A DNA stretch of 64,000 nucleotides, from contig NZ_BLKZ01000001.1 in assembly GCF_010723575.1 (NCBI RefSeq), positions 496,001-560,000 of the forward strand, written 5' to 3'. How positions within the stretch are numbered: the first letter of the stretch is position 1; each line of letters starts with the position of its first letter. The notes under the pieces are model-generated. The model had not been told where the DNA came from and ran no database searches. It saw only the letters and a list, made by a program, of their open reading frames with translations. This document shows positions 26,495 through 35,072 of this stretch, piece by piece. This DNA comes from Mycobacterium bourgelatii. GTDB lineage: Bacteria > Actinomycetota > Actinomycetes > Mycobacteriales > Mycobacteriaceae. The position numbers and the translations under genes are program-made.

Positions 26495-27481
26495 ATGAGC
26501 GCCGGGGAACAGCGCGCGGGGGTGGACCTGACCAACCTGGATCAGCCGTTGACGCCCGATGCCGGAGCAACCAAGCGCGACTTGGTGGATTACCTGGATG
26601 CGGTGGCCGACCGGATGTTGCCGGGACTGGTCGACAGGCCGCTCACGGTGCTGCGGGTGCTGCGCGGCCGCGCGCCGTTCATGCAGAAGAACGTCCCGAA
26701 ATACACCCCCGACTGGGTGCGAACCGTGTCCATTTGGGCGGAGGCGTCGCACCGGGAAGTGCACTACGCGCTCTGCAACGACAGGCGCACCCTGTTATGG
26801 CTGGCCAATCAGCGTGCGGTCGAGTACCACCCGACGTTAGGTATGGCCGACAACATCTATCGGCCCACCCATCTGGTGCTCGATCTTGACCCGCCGGTCG
26901 ACGATGGCTTCGCCGCGGTGGTCAAGGCCGCGTACCTGGTGCGTCAGGCGCTGGCGGATTGCGGGTTGTCCGGTGCGGTCAAGACCAGTGGTGCAAAGGG
27001 CTTACACGTGTTCGTGCCGATCGATGACAGCGCTCAGGTCGACGACGTCGCGGCGGCCACCCGCGCACTCGCCGCGCGCGCCGAAGCGATCGATCCCGCA
27101 CTGGCGACAACGGTTTTCATCGTCGAGGACCGCGGCGGCAAGGTATTCATCGACTCGACCCGCGCCGGGGGCGCCACGGTTGCCGCCGCCTACAGTCCTC
27201 GTCTGCGCCCGGGCACCCCGGTTTCGTTCCCGCTGGACTGGTCGGATCTTGACCGGGTCAGCCCGGCCGATTTCACGGTGCATACGGCGTTGGCGGCCAT
27301 GTCCGAGCGCAAACCGTGGTTGGAGTCGATGCCCGCACCGCAGACCCTGCCGAGCGACCTCATCGAACATGGACGCACAATCCCGGTCGCGCGGGTGGCG
27401 GCCATGCATGAAGGAAAGCGTCGCGCGCGGGCCCGACGGGTCGACCAGGGGTCGACCACGGCCGACGAGGTCAACGAGTAG
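26495..27481 (+). CDS. Stand-alone LigD-type primase-polymerase domain
   Basis: The 328-residue archaeo-eukaryotic primase-like polymerase is of the LigD PolDom type, with no ligase or nuclease domain. It shows the metal-binding LVLDLDPPVDDGF, the substrate strand VKTSGAKGLHVFVPI, and the later STRAGGATVAAAYSPR and FPLDWSDLD blocks. Mycobacteria encode PolDom proteins besides LigD (PolD1, PolD2) with ribonucleotide-preferring gap-filling and end-joining activity. The C-terminal 25 residues are basic (EGKRRARARRV). No Ku or ligase gene lies nearby. It is divergent from cyp125. Confidence 0.9.
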   Translation: MSAGEQRAGVDLTNLDQPLTPDAGATKRDLVDYLDAVADRMLPGLVDRPLTVLRVLRGRAPFMQKNVPKYTPDWVRTVSIWAEASHREVHYALCNDRRTLLWLANQRAVEYHPTLGMADNIYRPTHLVLDLDPPVDDGFAAVVKAAYLVRQALADCGLSGAVKTSGAKGLHVFVPIDDSAQVDDVAAATRALAARAEAIDPALATTVFIVEDRGGKVFIDSTRAGGATVAAAYSPRLRPGTPVSFPLDWSDLDRVSPADFTVHTALAAMSERKPWLESMPAPQTLPSDLIEHGRTIPVARVAAMHEGKRRARARRVDQGSTTADEVNE

Positions 27482-27535
27482 CGCCGACGCGCGATATGCT
27501 GCCTTTCGCCCAGCAGGGTGAGGGGAGAGTGTGAA

Positions 27536-27829
27536 GTGTCCACGTTCAAGCGGTACCTGGGCATCCAGGCGATGATCTTCGTCTTCGGGATTATCGGGCC
27601 GATCTTCCTGATCATCTTCTTCGCGTCGCAACCTGACCCGAATATGAAGTGGGCGTACTGGTTTGGACTCTTCATCACCTATGCCGACGTGATGATCGCA
27701 CTCGGACTCACCGCGTCGGCGGGTGACAAAGAAAAGCCGCCCGCCGACGTTCGCGTTGCGTTCGCGGTCGCGAAACGCCTGCAGGATAATCGGGGCTTCG
27801 TCGTGGACCTCGACCCTTCGTCGGACTGA
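27536..27829 (+). CDS. Small two-helix membrane protein
   Basis: The 97-residue protein starts at the GTG at 27536 (VSTFKRYLGIQ), preceded by a GAGGGGAGAG-like ribosome-binding stretch. It has two predicted membrane helices, IFVFGIIGPIFLIIFFA and YWFGLFITYADVMIALGLTA, then a soluble tail of about 40 residues. It resembles small conserved actinobacterial membrane proteins with no known role. It follows the LigD-type gene by 54 bp and may be co-transcribed with it. Confidence 0.75.
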   Translation: MSTFKRYLGIQAMIFVFGIIGPIFLIIFFASQPDPNMKWAYWFGLFITYADVMIALGLTASAGDKEKPPADVRVAFAVAKRLQDNRGFVVDLDPSSD

Positions 27830-27844
27830 GCGACTGCCAGAGAG

Positions 27845-28201
27845 TCAGCCGAACACCGACGCCTGGTAGTACCTGATCTGCCAGCCGTCGTCGTCACGTG
27901 TCATCAGCACGCCGATGCGCACGCTGAGATTGGGTGGATCGGGAAAAGTGAAGTCCGCGTTGAGGTAACCGAGCACTGTGTCTTCGGCGATTTGGCGCGA
28001 TTGCAGAATGCGGTAGGCGACCGTCATGCCGCGCGGCTGCGAGTCGTAATAGTCGTGAACGGCTTGCCTGCCAACGCTATACGGACGCAGCCCCTGAAAA
28101 ATGGCGTCTTCGGTAAAAAGCGCGGCCACTTGCTGCGGTTCGTGCGCGTCGATCCCGGCCTTCCATTGGTCCATCACGCCGCGCAATACTTCTTCGCTCA
28201 T
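27845..28201 (-). CDS. SgcJ/NTF2-like protein
   Basis: The 118-residue NTF2/SnoaL-fold protein reads VMDQWKAGIDAHEPQQVAAL, FTEDAIFQGLRPYSVGR, AVHDYYDS, and ends DGWQIRYYQASVFG. It fits the SgcJ/EcaC or DUF4440-like group, which includes small hydratases/isomerases and many proteins of unknown role. It converges on the small membrane protein and is divergent from the amidase. Confidence 0.8.
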   Translation of the reverse strand: MSEEVLRGVMDQWKAGIDAHEPQQVAALFTEDAIFQGLRPYSVGRQAVHDYYDSQPRGMTVAYRILQSRQIAEDTVLGYLNADFTFPDPPNLSVRIGVLMTRDDDGWQIRYYQASVFG

Positions 28202-28254
28202 CTCGTCCTTCCCCTTTTGAAGAACGCTACAACGCTCCGTGGTAGACCCATACC

Positions 28255-29694
28255 ATGACTGGGCTTGCCGACGAGACGCGGTGGATGGACGCCACAGAGC
28301 AGGCGGCCCTCGTGGCCAAGGGTGACATCAGTCCGAGCGAGCTGCTGGAAGCGGCGGTCGAGCGGATCGAGCGGTTCAATCCGCAGTTGAACGCGGTGGT
28401 GATCGAGTGGTTCGAGCACGCCCGGTCCATCGCCGCTGATCCGGCCCTACCCGCCGGCCCGTTTCGCGGCGTGCCGTTCTTGCTCAAGGATCTCTACACC
28501 AACTTCGCCGGTCAGACGATGTCCAACGGCAATGTTGCGCTGAAGGAAGCGGGCCAGATCGACACGTCCGACACCACGCTGGTGTCCCGATTCAAAAAAG
28601 CCGGGCTCGTCATCGCCGGACGGACCAATACCTGCGAATTCGGGAGCCTGCCGACCACGCAACCGATCGCCTGGGGGCCAACGCGCAACCCGTGGGCATT
28701 GGAACGCACTCCGGGAGGATCCAGCGGCGGCGCCGCGGCGGCGGTGGCCGCCGGGATGGTTCCGTTTGCCCACGCCTCGGACGGAGGCGGCAGCATCCGC
28801 ATCCCGGCGTCGTGCTGCGGGCTGGTTGGCCTGAAGACGAGCCAGGGGCGGATCACGGTCGGGCCCGCGCGGGCCGAGGTGGGTCTGGGTGTCGAACTGT
28901 GTGTGAGCCGCACGGTGCGGGACACGGCGGGGTTGCTCGACGCGGTTCGCGGCCCAGGCATCGGTGACTCGGTGATCGCCCCCGCGCCACAGCGTCCGTA
29001 CGTCGAGGAGGTCGGCGCCGATCCTGGCCGGCTGCGCATCGGTGTGCTCGATGTGCATCCGCGCGGTGACTTCCTGCATCAAGACTGCGTCGCGGCGGTG
29101 CGGGCCGCCGGTTCGATGCTGGAAGGTCTCGGGCACATCGTGGCGCCGGCGTGGCCGGCCTGCCTTGCCGACACCACATTGACCAAGAAGTTCATGGCGC
29201 TGTGGTGTACGCAGATGGCTCTGGCGATACGCGCGATCAGCGAGACGATCGGACGCGAGGTCACCGCAGCGGACGTCGAACCTGTGAACTGGACCCTGGC
29301 TCAGCATGCGCAGCGGTTCAGCGCGGTCGACTACGCGGCAGCGCAGTCGGCGATCTACACGTTCAGGCGGGCGCTGCAGCAGTGGTGGGCGGACGGGTGG
29401 GACTTGCTCCTGACGCCGACGGTGTCCGAACCGCCGCTGCCGCTGTCGGAGTTCGAGAGCGACCCCGAAAACCCCAACGCACTGAACCGCCGCGGCGGGC
29501 AGTTCGCTGCGTTCACGCCGCCGTTCAACATGAGCGGACAACCCGCGATCAGTCTGCCCTTGTACCGCAACGCTGACGGCCTACCCATTGGCGTGCAGCT
29601 CGCCGCCGCTTATGGGCGGGAGGATGTTCTCATCCGTGTTGCGGCGCAACTGGAATCTGCCCATCCCTGGGCTTCGTATCACCCCAGTCCGTAG
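28255..29694 (+). CDS. Amidase-signature family amidase
   Basis: The 479-residue enzyme has the full amidase signature: the catalytic Lys in VPFLLKDLYTN, the cis-Ser and Gly/Ser-rich loop in TPGGSSGGAAAAVAAGM, and the nucleophile region ASDGGGSIRIPASCCGLVGLK. It would hydrolyse a linear or aryl amide to acid and ammonia. The length and order match typical mycobacterial amidases. No transporter or linked catabolic gene identifies the substrate. Confidence 0.93.
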   Translation: MTGLADETRWMDATEQAALVAKGDISPSELLEAAVERIERFNPQLNAVVIEWFEHARSIAADPALPAGPFRGVPFLLKDLYTNFAGQTMSNGNVALKEAGQIDTSDTTLVSRFKKAGLVIAGRTNTCEFGSLPTTQPIAWGPTRNPWALERTPGGSSGGAAAAVAAGMVPFAHASDGGGSIRIPASCCGLVGLKTSQGRITVGPARAEVGLGVELCVSRTVRDTAGLLDAVRGPGIGDSVIAPAPQRPYVEEVGADPGRLRIGVLDVHPRGDFLHQDCVAAVRAAGSMLEGLGHIVAPAWPACLADTTLTKKFMALWCTQMALAIRAISETIGREVTAADVEPVNWTLAQHAQRFSAVDYAAAQSAIYTFRRALQQWWADGWDLLLTPTVSEPPLPLSEFESDPENPNALNRRGGQFAAFTPPFNMSGQPAISLPLYRNADGLPIGVQLAAAYGREDVLIRVAAQLESAHPWASYHPSP

Positions 29695-29853
29695 CAACCC
29701 GCTCTAGCTCGCCGCGCCGCTACCGTTGGAGCTGAGCAGTGCACAGCACTGCAAAATCCGGATTTAGCTTGCAGCAGCGACACACTGCGCGCTCATCGCT
29801 GGCAGGCGGCCATAGCCGCGTGAAATCTATTGTGCTGCTAGAAAATTGGAAAT

Positions 29854-29881
29854 GAGCTGGCAGGAACATGCCTGCCAGCTC
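29854..29881 (-). terminator. Terminator of the cold-shock gene
   Basis: Perfect 11-bp arms GAGCTGGCAGG and CCTGCCAGCTC surround a 6-nt loop, 18 bp beyond the cspA stop. Read leftward it is followed by the T-rich CATTTCCAATTTTCT. The remainder of the 205-bp gap (29695-29853) shows no gene. Confidence 0.75.
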
Positions 29882-29899
29882 ACTGCTACGAAACGACTG

Positions 29900-30103
29900 C
29901 TAAACGAGAGTCACGCCAATTGCCTGAGGCCCCTTGGCGCCCTGTCCGATGTCGAATTGAACCCGCTGGTTCTCCTCGAGAGAGCGATATCCAGTTCCCT
30001 GGATTTCTGAGTAGTGGACGAACACATCTTGAGCGTCACCATCAGGAGCGATAAAACCGAAGCCCTTGTCGCTGTTGAACCACTTCACAGTTCCCTGTGT
30101 CAT
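29900..30103 (-). CDS. cspA: CspA-type cold-shock protein
   Basis: This 67-residue single cold-shock domain has both RNA-binding motifs, KWFNSDKGFGFI (RNP1) and DVFVHYSEI (RNP2), and the GPQAIGV ending usual for mycobacterial CspA. It should act as an RNA chaperone. The start at 30103 is fixed by the family's MTQGTVKWFN; longer in-frame starts only add leader sequence. The leader contains two inverted repeats and a hairpin terminator follows the gene. Confidence 0.93.
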   Translation of the reverse strand: MTQGTVKWFNSDKGFGFIAPDGDAQDVFVHYSEIQGTGYRSLEENQRVQFDIGQGAKGPQAIGVTLV

Positions 30104-30145
30104 ACTTTTTCCAACTTCTTTCATATGAATGGATGCACGAACAGC

Positions 30146-30160
30146 ATCCTGTGACAGGAT
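30146..30160. promoter_or_regulatory. 15-bp palindrome in the cspA leader
   Basis: ATCCTGT-G-ACAGGAT has 7-bp arms around a single central base, 43 bp upstream of the cspA ATG. On the coding strand it includes the -10-like TATCCT, so a bound protein would cover the promoter. Confidence 0.45.
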
Positions 30161-30189
30161 AGCATGAGAGTCGCCCGTGCTCAGATTCG

Positions 30190-30206
30190 GTTGCACGATG
30201 TGCAAC
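30190..30206. repeat. Inverted repeat between the P450 and cspA genes
   Basis: GTTGCAC-GAT-GTGCAAC has perfect 7-bp arms with a 3-bp centre, 31 bp beyond the P450 stop and 87 bp before the cspA ATG. No T-tract follows. It may be an operator or a weak terminator. Confidence 0.4.
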
Positions 30207-30237
30207 TAGGTTGCGGCACTGGAACTTTCGCTAGCGC

Positions 30238-31482
30238 CTAGACGGTCTCGAATTCGATGGGCAGGCTGAACGGCCCGCCCAGGCTCACCATCGGCTTCCA
30301 CGGCGCGGGCCCGACAATTCGCAAATTGCGCATGCGACGAGTGAGCACGGTCAGCGCCTCGGCGAGTTCGCGTCTGGCCAGGTTGGCTCCCAGACAGTAG
30401 TGAATGCCGCCGCCGAAGGTCAGTATCGCCGGCACCCCTTGGCGGGTGATGTCCACCCGAGCGGGGTCGTCGTACACCGTCGGATCCCGATTGGCAGCGG
30501 CTGTGTTCACCAAAATCATTGTGCCGGCCGGGAATAGGTAACCACCGATCTCGGCATCTTCGGAAACAAGGCGAAGTGTCCCGCAGGCGATGGGGGAGTG
30601 GCGCATGGTCTCCTCGACCGCGTGCATCGCCAATTCGGGCCGCTCCGTGAGCAACTCCCACTGGTCGGGGCGCTCGCACAGTACGTGCATCGACGCCGCC
30701 AGCTGATTGCGGGTGGTGTCCGTGCCCGCCAACAACAAGCCACCGGCGAGCATGCGTAGCTCAGCTGCGTCGAGGCGATCGCCGCCGTCCTCAGCGCGAA
30801 TCAGGTCGGAAAGCAGGTCGTCGGTCAGGCTGCGCCGCCGCCGTTCCACCATCGCGTCCACATAGTCGTCGAGTTGTCCCCAGGCGCGCATGACGGCGGG
30901 CTCGATTTCGCTGACGCCCGCAATGAAACTGAACGCTTTGAAGATTTCGTCCGCCCACACCGAAAACTGTTGCCAATCCTCGCGAGGCGCGCCCAACAAC
31001 GCGCAGATGATGGGGACGGGGTACGGGCGCGCCAGGTCGGTGACGACATCACATGTGTTGGTTCCCGGGCCGGTTTCGACGATACGGTCGACCAGTTCGT
31101 TCATCACTGCAGTCATCGTGTCGTGCAGGCGGAAGGTTGCTCGTGGGGTGAATGCCTTGGACGTCAGGCTACGCAAACGCTGGTGCGCGGCGCCTTCCAG
31201 GCACAGCAGGCTGTTCATCACTTTGTCCCATAACGGTCCCGAAGTGATGCCCTGCACAACGAGATTCAGGCCCGGCGGGATCTGGAATCGGGCATCGCGC
31301 AGCACCGAGCGAACAAGTTGGTACGAGAGCACTTCGGGCCCGAACGGCCCCAACGCGATCGGAGCTTGCCGTTGTGCTGCCTGAATACGCGGATACACGG
31401 CGGCGGGAGTTTCGGTGGCCTCGTACGTCAGCGTCGGAAGATCGGCGTCGAAGACGCTTATGGTGGCGGCACCGACCGTGAT
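30238..31482 (-). CDS. Cytochrome P450 with apparent AUC start
   Basis: The 414-residue P450 shows the I-helix LAGTDTTRNQLA, the ExxR helix EETMRHSP, and the haem loop GGGIHYCLGANLARREL. The first ordinary start (GTG at 31398) would remove a conserved N-terminus that is plainly present in frame upstream: SVFDADLPTLTYEATETP. No ATG, GTG or TTG exists between the upstream stop (31504) and 31398. A GGAAGGAG ribosome-binding site (31489-31496) lies exactly 6 nt before an ATC codon at 31482, the proposed start. Alternatives are readthrough from the preceding gene, which is in the same frame, or a sequence error. It is co-transcribed with the upstream membrane protein. Confidence 0.8.
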   Translation of the reverse strand: MTVGAATISVFDADLPTLTYEATETPAAVYPRIQAAQRQAPIALGPFGPEVLSYQLVRSVLRDARFQIPPGLNLVVQGITSGPLWDKVMNSLLCLEGAAHQRLRSLTSKAFTPRATFRLHDTMTAVMNELVDRIVETGPGTNTCDVVTDLARPYPVPIICALLGAPREDWQQFSVWADEIFKAFSFIAGVSEIEPAVMRAWGQLDDYVDAMVERRRRSLTDDLLSDLIRAEDGGDRLDAAELRMLAGGLLLAGTDTTRNQLAASMHVLCERPDQWELLTERPELAMHAVEETMRHSPIACGTLRLVSEDAEIGGYLFPAGTMILVNTAAANRDPTVYDDPARVDITRQGVPAILTFGGGIHYCLGANLARRELAEALTVLTRRMRNLRIVGPAPWKPMVSLGGPFSLPIEFETV

Positions 31483-31503
31483 GACGGTCTCCTTCCGGTT
31501 GCG

Positions 31504-32511
31504 CTACGCCGCGATGTGGTCCCTTTGGTCCTCGGGTTGCGCCCGAGCAGCCCGGCGACGGGCGACGGCGGGGAACGCGGTGAACGCGCTCATCAGCAGC
31601 AGACCGGCGGCCTGCACCGCTATGTACTGAGTGATACCTCGTTCGTACACGGCGTTCGCCAGCACCATTGCCGCAAAGCTGACGACGTACATCGACACGA
31701 CCGCCGCGGTGCACTTGCTGATCCGACGGGCCGGCCGTGCCGTGCGCAGTGCCGACACCGCGATCGCGGCGTAGGCCGACACCAGCAACAGCACCAGCGG
31801 CCACTGTGGAGCCCCCAGCAGGGTGACGACGGTCAGCGGTGACAACAGGATCGTGCCGCCGACCAGTACTGCTAGGGCGCTAAGCGGCACGAAGACGCCG
31901 AAGCTCCTTGCGTTGGACCAGCTTGTCTGGGCGCCGTCGATGCGCGGCAGTGCCCACAACATCAGGTAGATGAAGAGCGCGTCCCAGAGGCCCTGCCAGC
32001 ACAGGTCGGCCAATGGCCAACCGACCCAGTACTGGAACATCTTGAAATCGGGATCCCAAGTCCACCAGACGATGTGGCGAAGGTTTCCCTCGACGATGTA
32101 CGGCGCGTCCAGGGTGATCATGAACAACCCACCGGTGGTGGCAGCCTGCCAACGCTTCTGAATCCCCAGCGCCTCGACCACCTTGAATCCGGTGAACAGA
32201 ATGGCGGGATAGAAGATCACCACATAGAAGGGCATCATCGTGGTGCCCTCCCACAGGGGAAGGGCGGTCCAGTTGATCATCAGCAGAAACTCGCCCTGGG
32301 CATACATGTTGAGCGTGGCCATGCCCGCCAACTCCAGGACCAAGCCATAGATGGTCGCGGTCGCCAACACCGCCGCGTAGATTCGTCTGCCGCGCCGGAA
32401 CTGCACGACGCTGTAGGCGGTCGCGGTGGCGAACATGGCCAGCATCAGCAGGTCGAACAGATTGGTCTGCCAGGGCAGTTGAGCAGGGTTGTTGACGACG
32501 ATGAGACTCAC
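31504..32511 (-). CDS. Polytopic membrane protein of unknown family
   Basis: The protein has 335 residues from the GTG at 32511 (VSLIVVNNPAQL); a GTG at 32517 is possible. An ATG at 32565 is excluded because it lies between the promoter elements. It has about eight hydrophobic segments, and conserved-looking aromatic patches WEGTTMMPFYVVIF and HIVWWTWDPDFKMFQYWVGW. I do not recognise the family; it could be a membrane enzyme of the carotenoid or terpenoid type, but no motif proves that. It ends with a TAG that separates it from the in-frame P450 sequence. Confidence 0.75.
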   Translation of the reverse strand: MSLIVVNNPAQLPWQTNLFDLLMLAMFATATAYSVVQFRRGRRIYAAVLATATIYGLVLELAGMATLNMYAQGEFLLMINWTALPLWEGTTMMPFYVVIFYPAILFTGFKVVEALGIQKRWQAATTGGLFMITLDAPYIVEGNLRHIVWWTWDPDFKMFQYWVGWPLADLCWQGLWDALFIYLMLWALPRIDGAQTSWSNARSFGVFVPLSALAVLVGGTILLSPLTVVTLLGAPQWPLVLLLVSAYAAIAVSALRTARPARRISKCTAAVVSMYVVSFAAMVLANAVYERGITQYIAVQAAGLLLMSAFTAFPAVARRRAARAQPEDQRDHIAA

Positions 32512-32524
32512 ACTCACCTGCCTT

Positions 32525-32536
32525 CCCGCTAGCGGG
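32525..32536. promoter_or_regulatory. Palindrome overlapping a ribosome-binding site
   Basis: CCCGCTAGCGGG, a perfect 12-bp palindrome, lies between the -10 element and the GTG start of the membrane protein gene and shares GGG with its GGGAAGG ribosome-binding site. It may be an operator. Confidence 0.35.
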
Positions 32537-32552
32537 CGGACAACTTTCACAC

Positions 32553-32581
32553 AATGTATGGTCATTGACGGGAGGTGTCAA
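32553..32581 (-). promoter_or_regulatory. Housekeeping-type promoter for the membrane protein/P450 pair
   Basis: Read leftward: TTGACA (32581-32576), a 17-bp spacer, then TACATT (32558-32553). This is close to the ideal primary-sigma promoter. Transcription would start near 32546, so the upstream ATG at 32565 cannot be used and translation must begin at the GTG at 32511 or 32517. Confidence 0.65.
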
Positions 32582-32627
32582 CGCATCCATTGTCGCGGTG
32601 GCTAATTGCGTTGTAGAACAGGGAGAT

Positions 32628-34889
32628 TCAGGACTTCGATAATTTGAGGCCGGCATCCGCGTCCAGATGGGTGGTGGTGGCGACGACGGCACGTTCGATT
32701 CGTCGCAGAGAGCGCAGAATGCGCAACAATTCCTCTTGCCGGCCCGATCCATCCCGTTGTGCGGCAAGAGTTTCAGCGGTTTCGAGGGCATCGGATGCGG
32801 CGATGAGGGGAGCCGCGTGCCTACCGTCCAGTGCTGCCACCAGCGCGTCGATGTTGTGTTGGATCTGTCGCGCGGCGGTTCTGACGGCCTCGGCGAGCTC
32901 CGCTGGACATGAGGGGTCTACATAGCGTTCGCCGTTGCGTGCCAGGTTTCGTCCGTAGCGGTCGCAGATCGTGAACAGCCTTAGGCTGTGCTGGATGTTG
33001 TGCCGGCCCGCCAGTCCGGTCACACCGGCCAGCAGCGGCTTGGCGGTGATCCGGAACTGTTGCAGCTTCCGGTCGAGTTCGCGCGCTTCCTCGGTAGGAC
33101 TGTTCGCCCCCTGCTGACCGAACATTCGCGCGATGGATGTCTCGATCACCAGAGACAACGAGCTCAGGAACTCTCGGGTGTCCTTACGGATGGTGGTGCT
33201 GAGTGTGGTGGGCAGCAGGAGTATTGCCACGGCGACACCGATGGCCGCACCGACGGCGGTCTCTTCGATTCGCAGCACGAGCACTTCGACGCTGAATTGT
33301 CCGAGCAGTCCGTACAGCAGTGCCAATACCGTGGTGATCCAGAACGCCATCAGACTTTGGGCTACCTGCATGAAATAGAACGCGCAGAACAGGCACACGA
33401 AGATCATGACGAGCGACGCGGTGCTGTTTCCTGCGACCAACGTGGCGACTGCCATGCCGCAGGGCACCCCGAGGACGGTACCCAGCAACCGTTGCCAGCC
33501 CTTGGTCAGGCTTTCGGCCCAAGTGGTGGTGCCGGCGAAGACCAGGAACGCCGCGATCACCGCCCAATACCAGCGCTCCGGCGAGATCCGGTCGCCCAGC
33601 ACGATCGCCAGAGACCCCGCGACGGAGGCCTGAATGGCCTGCCGCGTCGTGGGCAACAGACCCCTGCGGGAATGGTCGGTGTCCACATCGGCCGGAGGTG
33701 CCTCTAGGACATCTCGCTCGGGAGGCGACGCAGGTTGGCTGTCGGGGTGTTCGAGCAGGGCCCGCACCTCCGAAGTCGCTGTCGCGGCGGCGATGATCGC
33801 CGAAGCGAGCCGCCGCACCATGTTGACGCCCGATTCCTCGGACCCGGGCTCAATCGGGGGCTGTGCATCCAGCACCTGCTGGGCGTGGCTCGCCACGTCG
33901 TGCAGTGCGCCGGATCGGGGGAGCCGGATCGCCCTGGCCAGTTGGGTCAACGTGGCGGCTAGTTCGGCCCGGGTGGCGGCAGGTATCTCCGCTGCGACGA
34001 GAGTGGCGCGCTGACCGGCGATCGCGACCCATTCCACGGCCAGTTCGGCGTCGAACAGCCACGGAGTCAGCGCCTCGTCGCCAATCCCGGGTCCCAGTCT
34101 GGCCGGGTTCGCTTCGTCCTCGATTTGGCTTTGCACCATGAGCGCGGTGTCGTTGAGGCGGGCGATGCGGGCGCGAATGCGTCGCCGCCGCCGCTCGTCC
34201 AAGCGGCCCGCTCGAAGCGCTTCGGCGGTGGTGTCCACCACGATGGCCATCCGCGCCCGCAGCGAGCGGATGGTGGCACGCAGCACACGCTCCGGTCGGT
34301 CGGGCAGCACATATGCGGTCATGACGAAGGTGCAGACCGTGCCGACGACGACCGCGGCGACCATCCAGGGCAGCTCACGAACCCCTGCCCGCAGGTACAG
34401 GGTGAAGAAGTAGGCCATGAACGCGACCATGCCGAAGGCGCGTCCGCGGGGCCCGAAGCGCCGGATATACACCGCCGCGAAAACGATGACCACGAACACG
34501 AAGTCGCTGGCCAAGCGATACGGGGTGAGCAGGGCCGCGGCGGCGATCGACAGCGCCGCGGGTAGCGGCAGCAGCGCCATCGTGATGCGTTGTTGTCGCG
34601 GATCCGGCTCGTTCACCGATCGCGCCGCGATCATCGTGATGAGGGCGCCCAGCAGTGCCACGGTGAGCGGCTGACCCTCGGCCCGGGTGACCAGGGACAT
34701 CACCAGCAGGGAACACCCCAACGCGGCTGTTGTCCGGATGGCTAGGCGTAGCCGCAACAGCCCCGGATCGGAGCCGATCGTCCAGATCTGCGCGCGCTGG
34801 TAGAGGTCTGCCAGCCAGGTCGGAGGACGCGTCGACCCATCGGGTAGGTGGCGTTCGCGGCGCTCACGCACGCCGTACCGACCGGACAC
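32628..34889 (-). CDS. FUSC family (aromatic-acid exporter-like) membrane protein
   Basis: The protein has 753 residues from the GTG at 34889, preceded by AAGGAGAGG; longer starts run into non-coding sequence. It has two matching membrane domains, each followed by a cytoplasmic helical stretch: helices from about residues 45-220, and again from about 435-590 (VAGSLAIVLGDRISPERWYW and WLITTVL-like segments). This is the plan of the fusaric acid resistance/YccS-type FUSC family. Transport of aromatic acids or related compounds is the family role; the substrate here is unknown. The 183 bp between it and the Ddn-like gene contains no convincing gene. Confidence 0.85.
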   Translation of the reverse strand: MSGRYGVRERRERHLPDGSTRPPTWLADLYQRAQIWTIGSDPGLLRLRLAIRTTAALGCSLLVMSLVTRAEGQPLTVALLGALITMIAARSVNEPDPRQQRITMALLPLPAALSIAAAALLTPYRLASDFVFVVIVFAAVYIRRFGPRGRAFGMVAFMAYFFTLYLRAGVRELPWMVAAVVVGTVCTFVMTAYVLPDRPERVLRATIRSLRARMAIVVDTTAEALRAGRLDERRRRRIRARIARLNDTALMVQSQIEDEANPARLGPGIGDEALTPWLFDAELAVEWVAIAGQRATLVAAEIPAATRAELAATLTQLARAIRLPRSGALHDVASHAQQVLDAQPPIEPGSEESGVNMVRRLASAIIAAATATSEVRALLEHPDSQPASPPERDVLEAPPADVDTDHSRRGLLPTTRQAIQASVAGSLAIVLGDRISPERWYWAVIAAFLVFAGTTTWAESLTKGWQRLLGTVLGVPCGMAVATLVAGNSTASLVMIFVCLFCAFYFMQVAQSLMAFWITTVLALLYGLLGQFSVEVLVLRIEETAVGAAIGVAVAILLLPTTLSTTIRKDTREFLSSLSLVIETSIARMFGQQGANSPTEEARELDRKLQQFRITAKPLLAGVTGLAGRHNIQHSLRLFTICDRYGRNLARNGERYVDPSCPAELAEAVRTAARQIQHNIDALVAALDGRHAAPLIAASDALETAETLAAQRDGSGRQEELLRILRSLRRIERAVVATTTHLDADAGLKLSKS

Positions 34890-35072
34890 CCGGGACCGCC
34901 TCTCCTTGCGCCGACGGACCGGTCTGCAGGACCAAATCAACTGCGCGGGCGGTGAATTCATCAATTTCCGGACAGCCGAGGTGCGGGTCGTCCAGACTTG
35001 CGGCCGCGGCAAGCAGGCAGGCAGTCGCCGTGGAACAACGCTCGAAAACGAACCTGCCTGTGCGCAAGACGT

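Noticed and set aside
32512..32565. ATG at 32565 as start of the membrane protein
   Set aside because: It lies between the -35 and -10 elements of a strong promoter.
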